Shown here in pieces: positions 56,901 to 64,000 of a DNA stretch of 64,000 nucleotides. Numbering within the stretch: the first letter of the stretch is position 1; the number at the start of each line of letters is the position of its first letter. This stretch comes from Tannerella sp. Lineage in GTDB: Bacteria > Bacteroidota > Bacteroidia > Bacteroidales > Tannerellaceae. The DNA is taken from positions 40,298-104,297 of the forward strand of contig JAITMM010000237.1 in assembly GCA_031277335.1 (NCBI GenBank). Reading direction: 5' to 3'. The notes beneath the pieces were generated by a model. The model had not been told where the DNA came from and ran no database searches. It saw nothing but the letters and a program-made list of their open reading frames with translations. Both the position numbers and the translations under genes were made by a program.

Positions 56901-59900
56901 AATATGACAGGGAACAGGCATGGAAGGATTTTGCCGATTCTTATGATTATGAGATTAAGGCTCTTAGAAAGGAAGTGGAAGATATGGGATTATCCAGAGA
57001 AGAATTTGCGGATGCTTTGGAGAACTTAATGATAGAACGTGGCTTGAATGACGCATTTGAGGAATGGATTGAGGATAATAGCGATGATTATTATATTTCC
57101 GGATCGGAGCGTTTTGAGACGATAGATTGGGATCACCTCACCCCCAGCCCCTCTCCAAAAGAGAGGGGAGAAATTCAAAGTTCAACACCTCTCCCCCTGC
57201 CCCTCTCCACAAGAGAGGGGAGTTCAATGTCGAATTTGGTTGATAACTTGACATCGGAAGAGGAGAATAATCTTGTCATTGACTTGTATAAGGGCGTATG
57301 GAAAAACTCCAATACGGCAGCTAATATATTGAATGGCGGTTCCTTTGAAAATCTTCGCGATATTGTAAATATTATTGTTGAGTTGGAAGGCGTGCAGGAA
57401 CAGTCGGAAGACTTGCTTGACGCCATGACACAGACCGGATTTCAGCAACAGAATATTACCGGTAAGAATATGATCGGTATTTATGCCAATGCCAAGAGTA
57501 ATCACGGTATCCGAAATCTGATCAAGAGTGATATAACGGTAAATCCGATTGAAGAAAAAGGCGGAGACTTAGGCGAAGGCAAATCGTGGAGACCTGCAAT
57601 TTCCCTGAATGGAAAGAATTATACCAAGTTGAATAACATGTTCAATGAAAAGGGGCTTATCAGCCGTCTCTATACGAATTTCCTTTCGGCTGTTGTGGAT
57701 TCAGTGAAAGACCCCTTGCTGCGTACCATTAATTGTACGATGGCTACAGCCGATTCGTATGCCACGCTTATCGGACTGGGTTATGACATTGAAACAATTG
57801 CCCTGTTTATGAATCATCCGGCGTTGAAAGAGTTATCCCTGCAAGTGAACAAACCTTTCGATCTGAAAAAGAAGATAGATGAACGGTTGAAAAAAGCGCC
57901 GGGAACATTCAGATATTCACAGGCTTTGATTACCAATGCGAATTTGAAAAAGGCTATCAAGAACAGGGAAATTAATGATGATTTGGCGTATAGCGTGCTC
58001 CAACAGATGAGTGATATTATCAATGTATCGAAGGAATTGACGGACTTTACTCTCATATCCAAGGCATACGCGAAAAGCGGTCGGGCACGCGGCAATTTCT
58101 CCAAACTGTTGCAGAAATCAAATAATATCCGCAAGTTTAATGCAAAGAAAACTCCGTTGATTAACGGATTACGGATATATAATTTTAATGATGGGAGCGA
58201 CAGGCATGAACATGAAACGGGTTTTATTCACAACTATATCTATGCGGGTATTGTGCAAAATATGGATACCATGCGAAAATGGTTTCCGTTCCTGAATGCA
58301 AATTATGAAATGTTAATCAGCGAGTTTCAGAAACTGTATGGAGACGACGCCTTGAGCGCTCACTATATCAATCGCTTTATCATGTCTTACATGTTTTATG
58401 TAATGAACGGTTCCAACGAATTCAGATTTGACTATAACTTTTTACGTGATTTTCCACGCCGGTATGAAGATTTTTTTGCCGGTCATGCAAACTTGAAAGG
58501 TACTTACCTGTATATGAATCTTTATACGATGGGTATAGACAGGGAACTGTCCAAGATACGGTTGAGAAGTATGGACAGCATGGATAAGGAGAGAATTACG
58601 ATGGAATGGGACAGCCTTGTCCGCAATCCGGAAACACGCAATTTTGCACTCGACCTGTTTAAGTATAGTGTTATGGCATACGGTTTCAAGTTTGGCGACG
58701 GTTCGTTTTTTGATCTGGCTCCTTCGAGCGTCAAAACGGAATCTCTGACTTATCTACATCAACTTCAATCCGTTAATACGGCTCCCGTTAAAACAAATGA
58801 GCCTGATATTGAAGATTTCATGCAACAGTTCTTTATCAACAATTACAAGTCTAACGGTTTTACCGTTGAAGTGGAAACGGATCAGAACGCCGATTTAGTT
58901 GTTGTTACTCCGGACAGTAAAGATATATCGGAAATTAAACTTTACAAGTTTATACATCCGAAGACGAAAAAATTAACCTATTATCAGTTTATAGTCATAA
59001 GGTCTGGGAAAGTTCTTTTGAAAAAGTTGAATCTGAATGAAAAACTGGTGGATAATTTTCCTGTGTACGGGAATTTTGAACTGCTGGGAGATTTTATGAG
59101 AGAGAAGATAAAGGCACAAGCGGAAGCGGAGGCTAAAAGAGAAGGATGGAAGTTGAAGCAGGAGACTAAGGCGGAGGAAGAGATTGAGGATGTTGATTAT
59201 GAGGATGTAACATGGCAGGGAAGAGTGCTTGAGGCTGGACGCGATGATAGTAATGATGGGGATGGCGTTCAGGATAACATACGGAAATCGGGCGCTGATA
59301 TGGAATATGAGGAAGATAGGGAACGGTTTGAGACGGATGATTCGGAGGTTCAAGGTTCGGGGTTCAATGTTCAAGATTCAAAGTTCAAGGTTCAAGGTTC
59401 AATATTTCCGAAAAGGAATCTGTTCAGCGTTAAACCGAAACAGAGTAATGATTCAAAGGCTAAGGCCAAGGCTTCGATTGCTACGCAGTATATCGGTTTT
59501 GGCGAAGGATTGCCTAATTCTTCCACACAGATGTATGCCAATCAGATTGCCAAACAGAACCCCGGTCTTGTCAATTCGGGTAAATATGGTGTTAAAGATG
59601 TTGTTTTTGTATCTGTTCCCGGTAAAAGAGGCGATAAAAAAATACGGAAAGAGCAGCAGGACAAAACTATAAAACTGGCGCTGGATGCTATAAAGGCAGG
59701 CGCTACACTCATTACCGACAGTCAGGAATATATCAAGTACAATCCTGAAAACGACACTTATGAAGAGGATTATAACACGGGCGAACAGCGGCTTGCGAAG
59801 AATTTGAGACATGCAGGGTATTCTTATTCGGAGGTTGTTGTTGATGGAAATAAGTTGGGGGTTTGGAAAGGCAAAGGCGAAAGGCTAAGGCAAGAGGCGG

Positions 59901-62900
59901 AGGCGAAAGGCGAAAGGCGGGAGGTGGATGATGTTGAGAAACAGAGTATCAGCCGAATATTGAAGCCTGTTTCGAGACGGGTATTTAACCGTTTTCTGGA
60001 TTTGTTGAAACGGTCGGGATTGGCACGGAATATTATTTTGGATAAGGCGGCGATGATAAAACGTTTAGCCGAAGGCGGATCATTGGAACAAAACAGAGTA
60101 TCTGAAATACGGAAGAAATATACGATGCCGCGAACGGCTAAGAGTGTTTCGGAAGCGCAGCGATTGATAAGACCGCTTGTCAATAAACCTCTTACCAATA
60201 AGACGCTTGGGATTACGGCTACGATTTCGGGAAAAAGCATAAGTAAATTTGGAAGTTCAGAAGCCACCGGTAAATCAATAAATCCAAGACTTCATGCAAA
60301 GGCTATTGTCAATATTGATAAATTATTTACAAATGCAGAAATAGATATTGTTCAAAATGACAGTAAAAAAAGAAAAGAAGTAGAAAAAGTACATAGAATA
60401 GGAACATTAATGTTTGATGAACAGACAAATATCTATGTTCCTGTCTTGATAACTGCCATTGAATATTTAAAAGATGGTAACAGAATTTATTCAGTTGAAG
60501 CAATAGATTTAATAAAAAAAGAAAACTCCGCAGGGCTGATTACTGCCTCCGACCTTAACGCCGTGCGACAAGTACCGAGTACGGAGTTTTCCGATAAAAG
60601 GCTTGCAGGGCAACCGACTCGCTTTCAAGATGAAAGGGAAGTCTCGATTACGAGCCTTGATTCCGCAGGGCAACCGACTGACGATATTAAAAACCCTCAA
60701 GTCCCGATTACAGAATTTTCCGCAAAGATACAACAATTATTGGATTGAGTAAACAGAGAAGATGAAAATTTGCAGAAACTGGCAACCTCTACCGGCGAAG
60801 TATATGGTTTTGTAACGCCGGAAGGAGACGTTTATATTGATCCTGACCGGTTAAATGTCAATACTCCGGTACACGAACTGGGGCATCTGTGAATAAAATC
60901 GATTAAAAATGACAATACTGCCCTGTATAAACAAGGTATTGACCTGATACGGAACAGTAGTTATTATACCGATGTGAAAAACAATCCGGCTTATTCCGGT
61001 CTTTCGGAAGAACGGCTTCTGGAAGAGGCTCTGGCAACGGCTATCGGCGACAAGGGCGAAACCATGTTCCGGAAGGGCGACATTATGAAATATAATAAGT
61101 TCGGCGACTGGCTTTCGAGAATGTGGGAATGGATTGCGGAGCAGTTTAGAAATCTTGCAAGGGCTATGACCGGCAAGAACAGTACGGGAAGTCCGGATTT
61201 TGCTTCGGACAAGATTTCGTTCGACAATTTGTTGCTGATGGTCAAGAATGATTTGAAGGATGACCGGAAACTGTTCAATCTTTCGGAGAAATTCTATAAT
61301 GACCTTGCAAAAGAAATTAACGGAGTGAAAAATATCGATCAACTAAACGAAAGACTGGATAAACTTTCGGATGAGATATATGATAAATATGTTGAAAAAA
61401 GAGCGTTTATTTCCAATTCAAGAACGAGGGGACAGATAGCAGCCTTGCAGGGGACGAATCCTCGGGAAATGGCTGCACAGATTGGACGTCTCGGTATAAT
61501 TTATCGGGAAGACGCTGCCGATTATACGGAAGAGGAAGTAGCGAAAATAAAGAAACCGGCGGAAGACATATTGACCAATTCGAGAAGGGAAATCGGAGAG
61601 AAATGGATTAGCGTACTGAAAAACAGAAAGCCTGTTGAAAAATATTTAGTATTGCGTTCCCTGTATCAGTTTATTGGCAAGGAAAGCGAAGCCTATCCGA
61701 TAGGATACATGAAAGAGGCATACGACAGGACAATGGAAGAGTTTGAAACTTCGGAGAATCCCGTCAATTTCAACTGGTACAATATGTATAACAATAATAT
61801 ATTGGAAATGCTTGGCGATGATCCCGATGCTGTTATCAAGGTAAATCCGCAGAATGGCGTATCAGGAACGTGGGTGAAGATGAACAAGGCGAGCCAAAGC
61901 AAAAATGTGGAACAAACCAAGATGAGGGTAGCGGCTGCAAGCAACGGTACACAGTGGTGTACAAAATATACCGACACTTCGGGTACAGGAGCTAAAAGAG
62001 TTATCGAGGAAGACGACCATGACTTTTACGTATTTTTCCCTGAAAATTCCACACAGGCACAACTGGCTATCGTTCCGATACGTCCGGGAGAAGAAAGGCA
62101 ATTAACTCATAATCCCTGATATACGGGTATCTTCAAACTGTCGAACGGAAGCGATAACAGCATCAATCCCAATATGTATGACAGCGTCAATGAACTGGCT
62201 AAGAAGACAAACGATCCGGATTTGGCGTTTACACTGGAAAAGATTGGATATGCCGGATTGACGAAAGAGGAATTAAAGGTATTGCAGGAACAAAAAGACA
62301 GAGCCAAAATAGATTGAGTAAATAATCATACAGCGAAAACATTCAGTTCCGATGAAGATTTGAACAGTATCCGGGGGTTGTTTAATATATCCTTAACCCG
62401 AAATGGGGACGAAATACGTTTGCATGAATATAATCGTGGTATAGAGGAACAGATACCTGTTTCGGTTCGGGATAAATTTATTAGGAAGTTATTTAATACG
62501 ATTTCGGTAATTGAAGAAGATGCTAATTTTTCTAATAGTCAGATAACAAGTTTGGGGAATCTGCAACGTATTGGGGGAAATGCTTATTTTAGAAACAGTC
62601 AAGTAACGGATTTGGGAAATCTTAAACGTATTGGAGGAGATGCTTATTTTACAAGCAGTCAAGTAACGGATTTAGGGAATTTGCAAAGCATTGAAGGAGA
62701 TGCTTATTTTAGAAACAGTCAAGTAACGGATTTGGGAAATCTTAAACGTATTGGAAGAGATGCTTATTTCTGAAACAGTCAAGTAACGGATTTAGGGAAT
62801 TTGCAAAGCATTGGAAGAAATGCTGATTTTTCTTACAGTCAAATAACAGATTTAGGTAATTTACAACGTATTGGAAGAAATGCTAATTTTTCTTACAGTC

Positions 62901-64000
62901 AAATAACAGATTTAGGTAATTTACAACGTATTGGAGGATCTGCTGACATTAATGATTCCACGCCAAAAAATATTCAATCTCAATTGAAACATATTTCTTT
63001 TATGGTTAGAAATATGGATTTACTGATAACTGATAAACCGGATTGATATTATCAATCTATTACAGACAATAATTCCAATTATAGAATTGAAGATGCTTCC
63101 CTTGACGGATTTCTGAAAAATGCCGTGCGGGAAATAACGGGCAGCGAACAGGATTTGGCTGATAGCACAAAAATCCGTACCTTTGCACCTTTGGATATTA
63201 TGGACAATCAAAACAGAATAGACTATGACAGACTTGAAAAGGAAACAGACGAACTCTTACAGGGACGGTTACGGAATGACGGAATCTTTTCTGGAGAGAA
63301 GGGCGAAGGCTTTGCGGGAAGTAGAAGAAATGCGCAAACATCCCTTGTCCTCGCAGCAGTTCGCGGATCAGATAAACAGACGCAAGAAAACGTCCTAAAG
63401 GAATGGGCGCAGCATAACGGCATATTTATTTATCCCGCAGCAATTGAGGGACGAATTAACGAAATTTTCAATTCCGAAACTGTTAAAGGATGGAATTATC
63501 AAACGTCCGGCATGGAAGCACGGATATATCAGGACAATGACAGGGTATTGAAAGTCGGATACAATTATCTGAATTTCTTTGAAGATCCTTTCGATTATCT
63601 TAACCGTAAAATTTTACTTCACAATCTATTATTCCCGGAAACGGCTCTTGAAATTGTAGGCTTCACAGAAACTTACGGCGCTACTCCGGAAGTAAAAGGC
63701 AGGTTCTTTGCTCCTGTTCTGTCGCAGCCTTTGATTCAGGGTGAACTTGTGCCGGAAGGGAGACAGGATATTGTTGATGAGATAATGAAAAATCTTGGTT
63801 TTGAAAAGACCGGCAAAGATTCTTATTCCAATGGACGGTATATCTTGAAGGATATGCACCCGGATAATATTATCATATCGAAAGAGGGTACTCCTTTCTT
63901 TATTGATACGGTGATTGAGGAGGATGAAGACTGAGACGGAAGGCAGGAGACGGAGGCTAAGATTGAGGAAACGGATCGAATAAAAGAAACTGCCGTTGCT
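44990..64000 (+). CDS. Giant virion RNA polymerase polyvalent protein (3' truncated)
   Basis: One frame of at least 6,337 codons runs past the window end, read through about 19 TGAs. Segments: residues 76-102 carry GWGQSKYDNP...RSL, shared with the GYF protein. A zincin motif HEFIH lies at 2078. A MuF-like nuclease-type domain spans ~2187-2330 (HLGKPLSILKASGV, then SVHGK). A KVGK segment near 3660 and DFDID at 3952 match the two-barrel RNA polymerase core of crAss-like virion RNAPs. A Rossmann-like segment spans ~4835-4960 (GATLITDSQ), and HELGHLW lies at 5295. A GTQWCTKYTD segment follows near 5650, then seven 20-residue repeats at ~5842-5984, and a polyvalent-type kinase domain at ~6167-6310 (DMHPDNIII, FIDT). 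It is probably packaged, ejected and used to transcribe early genes. It may be processed. Several separate genes cannot be excluded, but no TAA or TAG breaks the frame. Confidence 0.8.
51443..51474 (+). repeat. GTTCAAG heptamer array inside the giant gene
   Basis: GTTCAAG-GTTCGGG-a-GTTCAAA-ATTCAAG encodes a VQGSGVQNSRL linker between the HEFIH zincin and the MuF-like domain. Confidence 0.75.
56843..56857 (+). other. RNA polymerase DFDID catalytic motif
   Basis: GACTTTGATATTGAC encodes DFDID in the context LTGLDFDIDKMAI. In crAss-like virion RNAPs this loop holds the catalytic Mg ions. It lies in a 6.1-kb stretch free of TGA. Confidence 0.85.
57136..57222 (+). repeat. Two family A palindromes flanking a heptamer remnant, inside the RNAP segment
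   Basis: Copies at 57136-57170 and 57188-57222 (CCCCTCTCC...GAGAGGGG) are separated by ATTCAAA-GTTCAA. They add about 30 residues (LTPSPSPKERGE, LPLPLSTREG) roughly 100 codons after DFDID. Confidence 0.85.
59348..59403 (+). repeat. Eight-unit GTTCAAG heptamer array inside the giant gene
   Basis: Eight consecutive 7-base units (GTTCAAG, GTTCGGG, GTTCAAT, ATTCAAA and so on) encode VQGSGFNVQDSKFKVQGS. The linker separates the RNAP segment from the Rossmann-like segment. Confidence 0.85.
59867..59924 (+). repeat. AGGCGAA-type array inside the giant gene
   Basis: AGGCAAA/AGGCGAA/AGGCTAA units encode a KGKGERLRQEAEAKGER linker. The unit is the same as in many intergenic gaps. Confidence 0.8.
62514..62940 (+). 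repeat. Seven 60-base repeats encoding a 20-residue unit
   Basis: The units follow the pattern AYFRNSQVTDLGNLKRIGGD. They are nearly identical at DNA level in the middle copies, which indicates recent expansion. The protein would form a leucine-rich or beta-solenoid-like rod before the kinase domain. One unit has TGA as Trp in place of Arg or Thr. Confidence 0.85.

Noticed and set aside
54662-60748. RNA polymerase as a stand-alone 2028-aa gene
   Set aside because: It begins and ends at TGAs in a frame that is open on both sides. No promoter, array or start-site leader separates it from the rest of the giant ORF.
1-64000. tRNA genes, including a suppressor tRNA for TGA
   Set aside because: No cloverleaf-like sequence was recognised in the intergenic regions by eye. 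A tRNA search over the full genome would be decisive.

Overview
The window is a 64 kb piece of a large tailed phage genome. It is most probably a crAss-like phage (Crassvirales) of a Bacteroidetes host. The evidence is a crAss-type major capsid protein, an IHF-like subunit next to connector and tail genes, several giant virion-type ORFs, a giant protein with a DFDID RNA-polymerase motif, BACON and BspA-type domains, and Bacteroidetes-type promoters (TTTG-N19-TAnnTTTG). The genome reads TGA as tryptophan. Every complete gene I could delimit ends in TAG or TAA and none in TGA. Dozens of in-frame TGAs sit where Trp fits, and removing them as stops turns the fragmented ORF track into about 26 long genes. 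All coordinates below assume TGA = Trp.

Layout. 1-3.7 kb: end of an unknown gene, a holin-like membrane protein, an M15 peptidase endolysin, a connector-like protein, a secreted protein and a membrane HEYGH protein. 3.8-10 kb: a 2048-codon multidomain virion-type protein with two zincin motifs; three mutually homologous small ORFs overlap it in the +1 frame. 10-18.6 kb: scaffold-like protein, major capsid protein (split by a group I intron carrying a GIY-YIG homing endonuclease gene), and head/neck proteins, with strong terminators after two of them. 18.7-29.4 kb: five fibre or adhesin-like genes (InlB/Listeria-Bacteroides repeats, BACON, fibre repeat, two BspA-like proteins). 29.4-30.8 kb: the only minus-strand gene (GYF domain, membrane), a probable small RNA with its own promoter and terminator, and divergent promoters. 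30.8-38 kb: connector proteins, IHF-like protein and a 1588-aa tail tube/muzzle-like protein. 38-45 kb: two large virion/cargo-type proteins, the first interrupted by a 144-aa mini-intein. 45-64 kb: one ORF of more than 6,337 codons, running off the window. It contains zincin, MuF-like, RNA polymerase, repeat and polyvalent-kinase segments and is presumably packaged and ejected with the DNA.

Working together: most plus-strand genes encode a podovirus-like virion. Scaffold and capsid proteins make the head, ring/connector and tube proteins make the tail, fibres and adhesins bind the host surface, and the giant proteins are likely internal cargo delivering a transcription machine. Holin and endolysin handle release. 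Almost every gap between genes is filled with short tandem heptamer/octamer arrays in a recurring order. The same arrays, and palindromic GC-rich elements, also lie in frame inside the giant genes.

Limits: no similarity search or structure prediction was run. Family names rest on motifs recognised by eye, and functions of the structural genes rest partly on gene order in crAss-like phages.
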